Origin: Tomocerus qinae | Lineage: Eukaryota > Arthropoda > Collembola > Entomobryomorpha > Tomoceridae | Assembly: GCA_020055645.1 (NCBI GenBank) | Contig: CM034548.1 | Span: forward strand, 41,718,296-41,782,295 | Direction: 5' to 3' | Length of the DNA stretch: 64,000 bases | Translations under genes and position numbers: made by a program | Part shown: positions 37,847 through 50,975 of the stretch, one piece after another | How the letters are laid out: each line of letters opens with the position of its first letter | Numbering within the stretch: the stretch's first letter is position 1 | The notes under the pieces: generated by a model | What the model saw: the letters and a program-made list of their open reading frames with translations, nothing else | Databases searched by the model: none | Told to the model about the DNA's origin: nothing

Positions 37847-40800
37847 CCTCAAGTATCTTTCTTCTGACAGCTGTCACTCTATTTCCCCCATCCCAGGGTA
37901 GATTGCCATTATTCTAGACTCCATCTGACCCACCCCCATCTTTGCCACTTCATTTTCTGTCACTATTTGCTTCAATTGATTTAATCTTATTCCATGTGGC
38001 TGCTGTGCACTGTTAAAAAATGATTACACAATTTAAATAAATCTGTTACATACATTGTTTTACTTAACTAACTACATACGTGATTTAATGTAACTCATTA
38101 TTTAATTTCATGCAGCTCGACGCGACAAACAATTACTAATTAGTTTATTTAGGCTTGATGCCAGAGCACAATTTAACATATTTAAATACTTATAAATATC
38201 TGCACATTCTACGAAACAAATGCACTACAAATGAACGAAAGACCCAATCTAAATGGTCGTTGAGAACAGTCTTGAGGAGTTTCTAAAAGAAATTGATAGG
38301 ATTGAACGAAAAAGGATTAAATTCAAATCTGACTGATTGTTTAAACTATCCAAGGCATTAAGATTTATAAAATCTTAGAAAGCATTTGTTTCTCGTAAAA
38401 AAATTAGTACGAGAACGAGATAGTAATCTGCCTAAAAATGTCTCCATCGAAAATATATTCTAGATTCTTAGGTGTCTTCTCCATAAGATCTACATTCCAA
38501 GCGCCACTTTTACCTATACATGATACTAGTTGAAGAGAGAAGACAAACGATGACATGACAAGGGGCATTGATGAGGTGAGAACGTTGCAATTTAATGCTG
38601 TCTTACAGACTGAGAAACGTAGCATTATCACACTCCACTATTGATCTGCATTGACATTAAGCAATCCTATACCTTCTTTTATGCATTCCTCTTGCATGTA
38701 CCCAACCTGTTTTACGGAACGCATCACGCATTATAAAATATATCAATGAATATTTTGGGATTTGCATTATTTGTGATGCCCGTGATAGAGTTTTGGTGAG
38801 ATTTTTTATAAATTTTGACATGCAAATGCCCGAATAGATTACTTCTTGCAAATAAAAATGAAATTTGCCTTCCGACTTGGACACATGTGGATTTAGCCTT
38901 TGAAATATGAGTCAGAGAGAGAGGACAAGGCGAGGCTTGGTATGCATGGCACTTGGCACTTCCATCATCATCTTCACTATAGTCAGCCTAAGATATTATG
39001 CTGATGATGCCTTGCCTGTTTACCTTACCTTTGACTAAGTAGTAGTACTACTAACCTTTCCCAAGAAAGTTCACATTAGATTTGAACAACTGGTTAATTA
39101 TGTCGTGTTATCACAATTCCTCAGAACTCGTTGGATTTTTGTTCGCTTAGTTCTTTGTTTTTTGACTGAGTGTGTGTGATGTGGAAAGTCCCGTAGCGCT
39201 GTACCACAGAAAAACCGCACCACCGCAAAAAGAAAACCGTACAATCCACAACAGACAAGCAATAATGCAATATGCAATGCCACAGTTACACATCGTCAGG
39301 GTTGTCGCTACGGATTTTTTGGGGAAAATTAAACACTAAATATAAATATTACGTGGACGTTTTAGAGCTTTCAAATAAAATGAACAATTACCTAAAGCTT
39401 GAATTCCGCTTAACACTTCAGAATTCACATGTTTAATGCCAACTATTTTACAGTAAATAATAACAACGGCGGCAACAGAGAAAGAAAAAAATTCGAAATT
39501 GTCTCAAAGGTAATTTCATACAAATGTCCGTTTCTAATTAATTATAATTAAGAAACTTGTAATTTATTACATGCCAGTGTAAAAAACTAGACATGATTTT
39601 CTTTGTGCCATTATATCATAATTACGAAGTAAAATGTGTGTTAACAGTCTATAAAAAGTTGAAATATAATAAAACCCCAAATCGAGGGTTATTTGTCAAA
39701 AAACCCCGGTTTTTCGTACCCTGTACAACACAAACATTATTGTCGTTTCACTTGTTTCTTCTTGAACTTGGCATTTAAATGGCTTTGTTTGACCACGTTG
39801 ACATCTGCGTGCTATCAGTACTTACAGGATAAGATAAGATTTCGATTGGATTTAATCCTCGACACTATATTCCCTATCCATTTTAAAGTAATAAGAAGGC
39901 TCTCTGAGATTATAATAATGCTACTAGCCTGAGTCACTATTATTATCATAAAAAAAATAAATCATATAGATGCGACAATGGTATAAATATACATGTAAAC
40001 TTATCCATGTGTAGTTAGTAAAGGTATACTAGATACATATTTATTGACAGTTACATTTTGTCTGTATTACAACGCCAATTGCAAACTTCCTTCGTTCGTA
40101 ATATATGGAAAGTGCCGAAGCTACTCCTAGAAAAGCATCAAAATGATATTATAATAAAACATATTAGGATGATTGATTTGATCCGACCCTAGTTTATCTT
40201 ATTATAGTAAAGAGGCATGGAGTATTCGTAATTCAATCACCACAATTCGATATTCGACATTTCCTTCCTTCCACGTCTGTGATTCTATAATCTCTAAAAT
40301 GGAAAAGCCATGAGATATACATACGCCAGCAGCCGTGTATTTACATATCGAGTTTTACTAAATCGAACTTTTACTGACTCTAAGAAGATGTCAGAGAAAT
40401 CTTCTGTGAAAATCGTAACTTCAGGAGATAAGGGTCTGAAAACCACGAAAGAACTGAACTCAATAATTTTTTTGGATTGACTGTTGTGCAGTGATATGGG
40501 CAAACTGTATATCACTTTTCAATTGAGGCAATACTCAGCAGGAACTCCACAGAGAGCAGAACCGTTTAAGATTTAAGATATACTCGTTTCAGTAATACAC
40601 CGACGACGGTATCCACTGAATCTAACGACAAACTAAAAATAATCCTCCGAATGCACATGGGGTATTTGTGTCTGAGAGCAACGTAATTCCACTGAGCCGG
40701 TTAAAGTCAGTTTGTTTGTATACAACTGTGTATATGCATTATGCACCATAGTGCACATCTCAAAAACTATAAATAAGACTAAAAACCTTACACGTAATGA

Positions 40801-43800
40801 GACTAGAGACTTACTGAGTACTAAAAACTAAGATGTACAAAAATGTAAACTCCGGAGACTGTTTTTTACAATTTCATAACTTCATAGCCTACACCTGTTC
40901 AAATAACTTCCTATTTATATGAAAAAAGGATAGTTTCCAAATCACAGTACGATTATAAGACTACGAGGTTGAGATGTGTCTTAGTGATATTGTCAAAGTT
41001 CAAAACTCGCATATAATAAAAGTCACCATGGAAAGATATTTGAATTCATGAATTTGGGGGAAAAACTTTTGGTAAAATCTATTTCTCAAAATTTTCAACG
41101 AGGAAAAAAATTTAAACAAGACGTAAAATTAAACTATTAATACATCTCCAGTGTCTAAGTACAGGTATCAGTCAAAGGAGCAGTAAAAGTAAAACATATT
41201 TTTTAGTTTTGTAGCCATAGAAGTTTCGAATTAGTTGATATATATACCCGCGAATGAATGAGGCAGCTAGTATTATTTTAATATATAGTATGGATACCGG
41301 ATACCATGTGCGGATACTACACACGCGCATCTTCTCGCCGTTCTCGCTTTCGCTGTATCATTTGGAGGCATTTTGCATTAGTTGGGCCATTTGATTAGGG
41401 TAGGGACCTTTAACTCCTGTTTCTCTGTGGTCTCTAGTGCAATTTTCAATTGAATCCATGCAGTAGTTTCCGAAATAATGTCACTTTCCGAAAAAACATG
41501 CTTTAAATCAAGCATCGCATACATATTTTCAATCTTGAGGGTAGTATACAGTATACATAGTTAAAAAATGAGGGAGCAGAGAGCCAGATAATTCTAATGA
41601 TGTTTTTGGGGCATGATCTCCGAAAATTACGATTTAATAGAGCATATTATGTTGTTAGTAGGTTTGAAATCAGGGAAAATTTGATTTTGTGAAAAAGCCG
41701 AGGATGACATAATATTATTACGTGAGAACATCCCATGGAATTTCCTTGCCTGCTCATCTTTAATTCTATAAACATGCTACAAAAATTGAATTCCATCTCG
41801 AGGTTTGGGTTAACATTTTACAGTAGAATGGAAGACTATTTCATTGATGCTAGTACGATGTCATGCAATTGCCAGAGGCGAAAAGAGTCTCTCCACAAAC
41901 CACAATTCACTCTGTACATATAAATGTGTGCCCTGCAATATTATAATATTAGTTTGCATTAAATCTGTTGATTGCGTGGAGTGAAACCAGCCTTAGGCGA
42001 GTAAAAGTACGAAATTAAATGTCAATCGATATTATTCCGACTCTCCTTCTGACTCAATTCCTAGCCCTGCAGCAAACGCGCAATACGATGAAATTATAAG
42101 AGCAACAAACTCCTAAATTCCAAACAGATTTCCAAAAATCTTTTTAAATGACAGAATATTTACTAAACTAAAATATTAGGTAGATGTGATCTCTTTAACC
42201 TGTGGATGATTAATAAATTGAAAGGAATTGCAAAGTACAACTCTAACAATAGACATTGTCTTTGTTAATCTAAAAATGCATAGCAAACGTCCACCTCTTC
42301 ACGATTACACAACCTCACACCCGGTTCGCTAAACTAAATAATATTTAATCTCCCCTTGCCGATGCACAAGATGATTCTAATATGATGCACCAGACTGAAT
42401 CAGTGTGCATATAAACAGCACAAACGAATCAATGACGATATTATTATGACCATCATCTTCTGAACATTTATAGGAATTGGAAGAATAAATACTATTCTCA
42501 TTAATCACTATTAGTAGTATAGGTAAGCAGAACTTGAGAATTTGAGAAGCCAGTCAGTATACTACTATATGCACGAGACAGAAGCAATATCCCTGACTTG
42601 ACTTGACTAGCTGCCTTCCAGGTCTCACGATGTAGGAAATTAAAGACCGTCAACTTGAAACAAGTCACGAGAAAAAGGAAGTTCACTGCAATACTCCAAA
42701 AACAGTTCATTGCATGGCAAGTGCAACTCATCATACTCTAATACTGCGTATAATAAATTTTTTATCTGTCTTAAATCGTGGTAGTTTTAAAAACATAGCG
42801 ATGCGATTCAATGATAAACGGGATATTAATGAAAGTAAATAATTTAAAGTGGTTTTTATGGAATTATTGATTGGTTTTTGTTATTTTGTAATATTGAAGT
42901 TCTGTCCCGTAACTCCCGTATCTTTGTTCTATTGAACATTCTTGGAAACATTTCAATATATTTTCAGAAAAACTATATCAGTCACTAGTCATTAGTGAAT
43001 GATTACAACTAATGCCAAATAAACTGGGATTAGAACGAACAGCAGTAGAAAAACAGAAATTCAAAATCTGGAGATTAGGATGAGTAATCTTGCTGCATGT
43101 TAAGGTATATCTGTCTCAAACTCTTATTATTGTAAATGACATAGACCGACAGGAGACAAAAGAACCAATTACCCAGTTTAGGAAAAGGTCATTGCACTAT
43201 TGGCTGTTATTCTGGTTAAAAATTCACTTTTTAAAATGGGACTGAGATAATAATATTGTGTTCGATTTGGGTCCACACTGTTCACAGCAGGAATCTTTTG
43301 GTATGGACTACAGGGATACACCGCACTTACTTGGTATTTATGGTAATAGGGAAATTTTACCACCGTTACTTGTGAAAACAGAAGACAAGACAATTTAAAA
43401 GATATATCTTAAATTTGGTATTATAATACAATCCCTATAGATTGTAATATTGTAAAGCCACAATTAAAAAGAAGTGGAAAAACTTAAAAAATGCAAAAAG
43501 TTGTGAAAGTAATTCATAACCTGTAAAACATAAATGAAATATCGCAAAACAAAGTACATTGAATAAGTATATTTAAAACGTTTGTTAAATCGTCAATTTA
43601 GTATTGCAGGGGTGACAGTGGTGTTTAACGGCAAAATTGCATGCGTAGCTTGTTATTGAACACGTACAATACTAATACATATTATACATGTAAACATACA
43701 ATAAACATAAATACATGCAAGCATAGGTACATACATGAAAAAAGTGTATTTTATTATCGTGGAAAATAAATGGCGAGTGCACTAGCCAACCCGATAGCAT

Positions 43801-44900
43801 AATTTATTTATATTGGCTACCTCTCCTTTAGGTTAGTTACATTTGCGATGAGTAGTTCCAAATGACATGCAACTAAAACGGAGATGATCGAACATTTATA
43901 AATTGACTGGTGTGTCAGTGTGTCCGCATTTGCATTTTGCACCTTGCGTGTATCAATATAATAACGGTTTTTGTTATACTTTATAATAACGGGGACTTGA
44001 TAGTTGATTTGTTACTACTTACATTTGCATCACGCACAACTCACTCACTCACTCATGCACCTTCCGACATTATTACAGAATATCTATAATAATGTGTACA
44101 GTTAGTGCAACTAAATATTTCTCTGGTGTATACAATATTTATGAATTCACAAAATTGTGCACACAATCGAACAATTTTTATGATCGTCCCTGCCAAGTAA
44201 GCGAAGCAAACAGTAATTCATAATAGATAAATCCAAGCAAGTACAACACATACAATGAATGACAAATACATAGCTAACATATTATGCATGCAGTACATTA
44301 TAACGTAGCGTATACTATGAGTGAGTACATTATAATCGATCTCATTATGAAAATTAAGTAGATATAGCACTTTGAATGATATACCGATTGTAGGGACTGA
44401 TAGTCAAAACTAATTTAAATGTATAAATCCTACCTTCTTTATTTTTGGGTGTATGTAAATTGAGTTGTCTGCTGTAAATTATTCACCAGCCAATATTCCA
44501 AGTGAATTATATTATGAGACAAACAATGGTCTGGAGAAGACACAAACAAACACAACACGGAAATTCAATATCGATTGATTTTTTACGGTAGTGACTTTGG
44601 ACTTGATGCGATGATGTCACAAAGTCACAACCCACAATTTGGAACAAATATTTTATACAAGTCAAAAACACGACATGTTAGATGATAATGAAAATATCGT
44701 TGAGCCAACTAATCGCAATTATTGCACATCACCACGAGAAGCGGCTACCACATTGAGACACATGTATGCCAAATAGATTGGCGAAAGAATATTCACCGAA
44801 TCTTAATAATATTATCGTCCGATAAGTGTTGGAAATATCAAATGTGAAAGGGTTTAGTCAAAACTGAATCTCCTCCTCCTCCACAAAAAAAACAAGACGC
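37847..44900. other. Upstream region of Shank, no gene seen
   Basis: 7 kb of AT-rich sequence directly 5' of the Shank coding start on the minus strand. It may be a 5'UTR intron if transcription begins near 45.2 kb. No conserved protein, tRNA or full transposon was recognised. Confidence 0.5.
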
Positions 44901-44949
44901 ACGACACAGAAACTGATTTTTGTAGATAATGTGAAAGAGTTTTGGAGGT

Positions 44950-45450
44950 CGGACTAGAAGTAATATTTTGAAAAATGGAGTGGACACTTTTTGTGGACCG
45001 GAGGACAAGACACAGTCGCACTGACGACTATTATACTACTAGCAGGGATAATAATAATACTAGGAGTAGACTTATAATACGAAGGTGGATGGAGGACTGC
45101 ACAGGCAACTCGGGTTTCTCGCATCCAGAATGACGGAGAGTGTGCGCCCGCCGTCCGACTCGGAAGACAGGAAAATCGAATGAAAACAAACGAGTAGACG
45201 GGACGGGACGAAACGAGACGAATGAATAGAACAAACTGACTGAGACTGAGCAACGTTCGTTGAGTCGAGTTTACTGCAGAGAACGAACGAACGAACGGTG
45301 GGACTGAGACTGACAATGAGAGTGAGTGGATATTGGGACACTGCTCTGGCTCACTGCCTATTGTGCCTATGCCTGCCTGCCTGTGCTGGCTGTGGGCCTT
45401 CAGGGAGATTGCTCTCTGCGCTCGCTGCTCCGACTGACTCTCTCCATCCA
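44950..45450 (-). promoter_or_regulatory. Candidate Shank promoter / first 5'UTR exon
   Basis: This half-kilobase is visibly more GC-rich and CpG-containing than its surroundings. On the minus strand it has repeated TCAGT-type initiator matches around 45230-45310 (CTCAGTCTCAGTCAGTTTG), (CGTT)n and CGTCCCGTCCCGTC runs. Arthropod promoters often use a TCAGT initiator. The minus-strand frames here are low complexity and not convincing protein. Assignment to Shank is inference from orientation and position only. Confidence 0.3.
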
Positions 45451-45823
45451 TATACCAATCTATACTAATCTATATAAATACTTCCCACACACAAGACAAC
45501 ACATATACACACAATATTATACGCACATGCATCTACTACTATACACGGGGTGGGTGGTGGTGTACCATTCCACACACATCCCAAAATTCCTTTCATCCAA
45601 CAACCACGTACCCCCAAGGGCGCACTAATAACAAAATATATATTCCTCACACTGCTTAAAATTTTATTTATACTTAATTTTATGCCAAAAATCCTAAATT
45701 TGTTACATAGCTGGTTACGCAAACAACATTTTTTTCATTGATTCATCCATTTTCCACTGTTTCCACATAGGAAAAGTAATTTTTAGTTCATAGTTGGAAA
45801 TGAGTTGTATACCAAAATTGGTA

Positions 45824-46516
45824 AATAGACCTTATTCATATTAGCATCAGCGCCACTGCTGTTAGGTATAACGAGAACGGCGAAGGTTACTCAAACGGGT
45901 AAATGAATGAATAGTAACCGTTCGCACACCGGTGGTATACCGCCACACCACGTGACACACCCAAACAAATACATACAATACAGATTCATTCTAAGTGAAG
46001 TTGAAATAGAAGAAACCGTATAGCTAAGCCTTCTTTTTGTTGGGTTTTTTATAAAGTATACTTGGAAATAATTTATAGTAATTAATAATAATAATAATTG
46101 CCTAATAGGCTTATTCATGTATTAAATTTTGAAATGTAATTTTGCAAAAACTAGCAATTCGTTTCAAATCCTTGAAAACCTGAAAATTTTATTAAAAACG
46201 AAGCAGAGCCGTATTACAATTTTATTATTCATTTTATTATTTCTGCAACTCATTTTAATTAATGTCTTAGAATTTCCAAGTATACTTTATAAAAAACCCA
46301 AAAAAAGGAGGCTTAGCTATACGGTTTCTTCTATTTCAACATCACTTAGAATGAATCTGTATTGTATGTATTTGTTTGGGTGTGTCACGTGGTGTGGCGG
46401 TATACCACCGGTGTGCGAACGGTTACTATTCATTCATTTACCCGTTTGAGTAACCTTCGCCGTTCTCGTTATACCTAACAGCAGTGGCGCTGATGCTAAT
46501 ATGAATAAGGTCTATT
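45824..46516. mobile_element. 693-bp foldback/MITE with about 245-bp inverted arms
   Basis: Left arm 45824-46069 and right arm 46272-46516 are near-identical inverse complements, with a 202-bp AT-rich spacer. The termini read TAGACCTTATTCATATTAGC inverted; reading the element as starting at GACC leaves a TA on each side, as in Tc1/mariner-type insertions. There is no transposase gene. Proteins read through the arms are duplicates of one another on opposite strands and are not genes. Confidence 0.88.
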
Positions 46517-48182
46517 CATATTATATTTAGTTGGACACATTATCAATCCATACATTTTAAAATTTAATATTTTTCATTGTTTTCATTAACAGAAATATTC
46601 TAAATTAAATTACCAATTTTCTAATTGGCGCGAATTGAGATGGAATTTTGTCCTTAAAATTTGAATTTTTTGCTGGCATAATCACCAAAATACAAAGTCA
46701 TTACGCATATTCGTCTAAAATGAAAATATTAATTTTACTATTTTCCAACCATTACGTATTTAGAAAATATTTTCGGAGGAGGCAGTGACAACATAAGCCA
46801 TATGTATTAGGCACATTCGTGCATAAAATTTGGGGTTATTTTGTCCAAAATGAGTCAAAAACAGTCCAAAAATCCCATAAAATTGCACGAATCTAAAACG
46901 TGCATATAGAGCGCAATCTAAAAATGCCAACTCTCAGTTTAGTTCATTGTTTAATGTATTATGAATAGCAAATATGCGCATGTACATTGCATTTTGGAAA
47001 CATGCAAACAAAATAGATATGACACTGTAAAAGTATTTTATAAATTTTATAAGTTTTTTCCGGTCCGTATTGTTGCAAATAAAAATGTGGGTGGACGATA
47101 ACAAGAATGTATAGAGGGGGGCTTTACGGGCTGAAGTCCCCCCCTCCTCCGAAATTGAAGAAAAAAAAAGCATTTCGCGTTCAGCGCGAATATTTGCCAT
47201 ATTTTCATTTTTGACTCACTTTCGTCAAAAATTGTCAAAAATTTTCGAAAATATCTATATCATATATTAGCCCCTCCCTAAACTCAGTTCTGTACGGTTC
47301 TGTATACGTGCTTGGATGTTAACATGTACGCTAACGTACGGACGGTTGGATGTCTCAGTGGTATTATGTTATAGTAATTTGTAGCCTAACTCAACCTACA
47401 CACTTTTTACATACCATATTATGATAGATGTTACTATCTTACTATATAATATTATTGTCTCATATATAATAGCATACATGCCGTATGTGCCTATTAACTG
47501 CACTGTCAATTGTGGATTGTAAATTGTAACATAGACAACTTCACCTTTTTGCTGTACTTGTGTCGACTTATAATAATAATAGTTCGTCACTGTACATTCT
47601 TAATTCTCATTTTTTATACCTAGCGAGGATACTGCAGCCTGCATGCAGCAGAGAGAGCTTTGCCTTGACTGTTTTTCTCTACTTCTTCTGTCAGCCCTGT
47701 AGCCATTCTATTATACACATACTAGTTGATGCTGTAATGCAATATAATACTGTCTGCTGTAATACTATAAGCCGTCTGCTCCTGCTGTACTATATGCTAG
47801 CATGCATACATTCCGCCTGGGTCTGGATGGACTGCCGACTGGGCTGAGCTTACTATACTGTGGAATGTACTCACACTCAGCAGTACCCTGTAAGTAGAAT
47901 AGAATAGCTGCTAATAGTGTATCTTAGTACATGTATATACACGATGTATCTTCTATACAGATAAAGGGTACAACGAAAGTAGTGGGGCTGCTATGCTGGA
48001 GCCCCTTCAAATAATAATTAAATGGAATCAACCATGAATAAAGTTGACGCATCCCATCCGAGCTTCTTTAAAAGTAATCAATGGTTCCTATTTAATTTCC
48101 AACAACAACCAATATATTATTATGTGGTCAATAACCAATAATGAATAGCTGAATAAGGACAATGGACAAATAGAGCTAATAA
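46517..48182. other. Spacer between foldback and hAT elements
   Basis: AT-rich with short frames only. A CCCCCCCTCCTCCGAAAT-like segment near 47139-47156 resembles segments near 31738 and 54890, perhaps fragments of one old repeat. No gene recognised. Confidence 0.45.
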
Positions 48183-48190
48183 CCTATATG
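48183..48190. repeat. Left target-site duplication of hAT element
   Basis: CCTATATG, repeated exactly at 50968-50975. Eight bases is the hallmark target duplication of the hAT superfamily. Confidence 0.9.
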
Positions 48191-48299
48191 TAGAGCAAGG
48201 AAAGGCAAGCAAATGCCTATTCTTACCGCATTATCTAATGAAGAAAATAATTTGCAGTTTTACGTTTTAGATATCTACGAGCTTAAATTTTCAGTTTGA

Positions 48300-48390
48300 T
48301 AGTGCCTATAAATGCCTATATTACGTTTGTAGCGCCTATGCCTAGGCATAAGCCTATCTTGGCTTTAAGTGCCTATAAATGCCTATCGAT
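48300..48390. repeat. Left subterminal TGCCTAT repeats of the hAT element
   Basis: At least five TGCCTAT or near-identical motifs in both orientations (GTGCCTATAAATGCCTAT occurs twice). Matching motifs sit at the right end around 50880-50935 (AGTGCCTATTTT). In hAT elements such subterminal repeats are where the transposase binds. Confidence 0.8.
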
Positions 48391-48625
48391 GCATTTTCAG
48401 CAAAAATGTCTTAATTTTTGCATTTAATTTGAATTTTTACTGAAAAACTAAAATTAAATAAATTAAATTACGAATTTCCTAACTAAAAGTACGAACAAAT
48501 AACATTTTCATAAATATCTTGCATAATCTTTCTTTCTAATACAGCCACCATAGTTATCCTTGGTAATGCGCTACTGCTTCCAATTTGAATCAATCGTGTC
48601 AAAGTATATCAATTAATGTCAAACC

Positions 48626-48846
48626 AATAGTGGATATCTGTATTTCGATGGACATCTAGTGTGTCTGAAGATTTTAAGTGAATTTGATGGCGGGATCCTT
48701 CGTACCATGAAGATATTCATCACTAAACACAGTACATCACTAAATACAGTGATGAATATCTACATGCTACCAAGGATCCCGCCATCAAATTCACTTAAAA
48801 TCTTCAGACACACTAGATGTCCATCGAAATACAGATATCCACTATT
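48626..48846. repeat. 99-bp-arm inverted repeat within the hAT element
   Basis: Left arm 48626-48724 and right arm 48748-48846 are inverse complements with about three mismatches, all near the loop side. The loop is 23 bp. It lies between the left terminus and the transposase ATG, so a transcript from the terminus would fold into a long hairpin. No flanking target duplication was seen that would mark it as a separate nested MITE. Confidence 0.9.
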
Positions 48847-48911
48847 CTCTCTCTTTTCTAATGCCGTAATGCCCATTCCAAAGTGTTTTTAATGCCCAAA
48901 AATAATTTGAG

Positions 48912-50694
48912 ATGGGGAAACAAAAAAGTTCACATGTAATTCTTATGAGAGAATGGCTGAGAAAAGCTCAAAATCCCAGTCACTACCGGATTGAAAATGA
49001 CAAATACATTTACTGTGAGGTAAGATATATACATTTCATATCATATGTTATTTAATTGGAAATTGGTACCTTACAAAACAACACATTGAAACCTTTTATT
49101 TAATTTATGCAGCCTTGTGGGAAAATTTTCGAATTTAAGAAGTTGTACGGACTATTACAACACGAAAAAACTGATTTGCACACGAAATCCGTCACACGTT
49201 TTAACGCTAAAGCAGAAAGACAAATGCTTCTGTCAGATATGGGACCAACAGTAGAAAACGAGTTTTATAGAGATCTAAGCCAAGCTCTTGTTGCAGCGAA
49301 TATCCCATGGTACAAATTACAAAACCCTATTTTCAAAAACTTTTTGGAAAAGCACACTAACAAGACGGTTCCTGACGAATCCACCCTCAGAAAGTCGTAT
49401 CTAAAAAAGCTTTATACGATGGTAGCACTAAAAACTTAATTAAAACAAGATTTTTGATTTCAGGACAATTTAATGATTTACAAAATATTTTGAACATCAG
49501 AGTGTAGATGCCATTCGAAGTGACATAGGGTTAAACTACATATGGCTTTCGATTGATGAAACTACCGATGCGGCGGGTAGATATATAGCAAACGTTTTGG
49601 TAGGGCGCATGGACAAGGACAAATTTTCTAAATCCCATTTATTGGCATCGAAGCAACTTGAAAAAACCAATAGTTCAACAGTGACACAGTTAGTGTTAGA
49701 TGCTTTACGTAAGTAAGATTAAAAATAAATATTCTACACTAAGAATTATAATTTGAAATACCGAAAAAAATATTTTTAAATTATCATAAAAGCAACCCAA
49801 AATTAATCCGATTAAAAATTATTTCAGTGATTCTTTGGCCTTTGAGCACTCAAACGGATATTGATCGAAGATTTTTTGCTTTTGCTGACAGACGGAGTGG
49901 CGTATATGAAAAAAGCTGGAAAAAATTTGAAAAACACATATCCCAACTTATTGCATGTAACCTGTGTTACTCACGGTTTGCATTTAGTTGCTGAAGAAGT
50001 TCGTTCAAATTTTAGTGACGTTGACAAGTTAGTGGCTTCGGTTAAGGCAGTGTTTCGAAAATCACCATCTCGAATACTTAAATATCGTAATATGTTTCCA
50101 AAGCTAGAACTTCCTCCTCAGCCAGTAATTTCGAGATGGGGAACATGGTTAACAGCTATTGAATTTTATTCAAAAAATTTCGAATCTGTCAAGTCAGTTG
50201 TAGAAGCTTTAAACTCTACAGAATCAGCTGCCATTTTAAAAGCCCAGGAAATGTTTTCTAAAGAAAGAGTGCGTAGAAATCTGTCTTATATTTCTGCCCA
50301 CTATGGTTTCTTATGCGAAACCATAAAAACACTTGAAGGAAAGGAGATTTCGCTAAGCGAAACTCTCGAGCTTGTCACTAGTACCACTGAAAAATTAAGT
50401 GAAGCAAAGGGGTCTATCGGGGAAAAAGTATTGCTTAAATGGCAAAATGTTTTGAACAAAAACAAAGATTTGGAAGCAGTAACCAAAATTGACCAAATTT
50501 TACATGGAGAAGAAAACATAGAGTTGAGCCTCAATCCCTCTCAAATTGCAGCATTTAAATTTGCTCCACTCACTACTGTAGATAACGAACGAAGTTTTAG
50601 TTTCGAAAAGCTGATTTTTAGCGACCGTCGGAGGGGAATGACTGCTGAACATTTAGAATGGACAGTGGTATCTTATTTTGAGATGATTAGTTGA
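48912..50694 (+). pseudogene. hAT transposase, CGGBP1-like, four exons with one frameshift
   Basis: Exons read as 48912-49019, 49113-49421, 49501-49708 and 49828-50694 with GT/AG boundaries (GTAAGA, GTAGCA and GTAAGT donors). An N-terminal C2H2/BED-like zinc finger spans the first junction (CEPCGK, then LLQHEKTDLH). The NIPWYKLQNP segment resembles CGG-repeat-binding protein 1, a domesticated hAT relative. The WLSIDETTDAAGRY block holds the first catalytic Asp region, then TDGVAYMKKAGK and HVTCVTHGLHL. RWGTWL follows, and the end TTVDNERSFSFEKLIF is the dimerisation region. One extra T in the T run near 49871-49876 breaks the frame; without it the length would be 496 residues. It may be real decay or a sequencing error. 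Exon 2-3 splicing is inferred. Confidence 0.85.
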
Positions 50695-50967
50695 GATTTT
50701 CGTATCTTTCTGTTCAGTAAAACAAATTGATAATAAAATAATGGATGCGTTATTTACAAAACAATTGTAAAATATGAAGGAAATAAATACGATTTAATAA
50801 ATTTGAGTCTATTCTGTAATTTAATGCCTCAGAAAATATGATTTTAGTCTTTTTGTGTGATTATAGTGATTAATTTTAGTGCCTATTTTAAGTGCCTATT
50901 TTCTATTTTTTCGAGCTTAAATGCTTGCCTATTTTGGGATTTTCCGTGCCTGCCTTTCCGGGGTTTA

Positions 50968-50975
50968 CCTATATG
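50968..50975. repeat. Right target-site duplication of hAT element
   Basis: CCTATATG, an exact copy of 48183-48190. Confidence 0.9.

Larger units (their letters stand above)
48191..50967 (+). mobile_element. Complete hAT DNA transposon (2777 bp), CGGBP1-like type
   Basis: Bounded by a perfect 8-bp duplication CCTATATG. Terminal inverted repeats TAGAGCAAGGAAAGGCAAGC and TAAACCCCGGAAAGGCAGGC match at 15 of 20 positions. Both subterminal regions carry many TGCCTAT motifs, likely transposase binding sites. Inside is a four-exon transposase gene on the plus strand, ending in a hAT dimerisation region, with AATAAA at 50782. The intact duplication and nearly open reading frame suggest a recent insertion. 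Confidence 0.93.

Noticed and set aside
44954-45451. 165-residue minus-strand open frame with Ser/Val-rich sequence
   Set aside because: Low complexity, no domain, three overlapping frames open at once because of local composition; better explained as promoter or 5'UTR sequence.
45891-46449. Two identical short proteins on opposite strands (ending in the same 59 residues)
   Set aside because: They are the two arms of the foldback element read in mirror orientation, not paralogous genes.
48659-48892. 77-residue plus-strand frame in the hAT left region
   Set aside because: It reads straight through both arms of the 99-bp hairpin, so its open state is a by-product of the inverted repeat.
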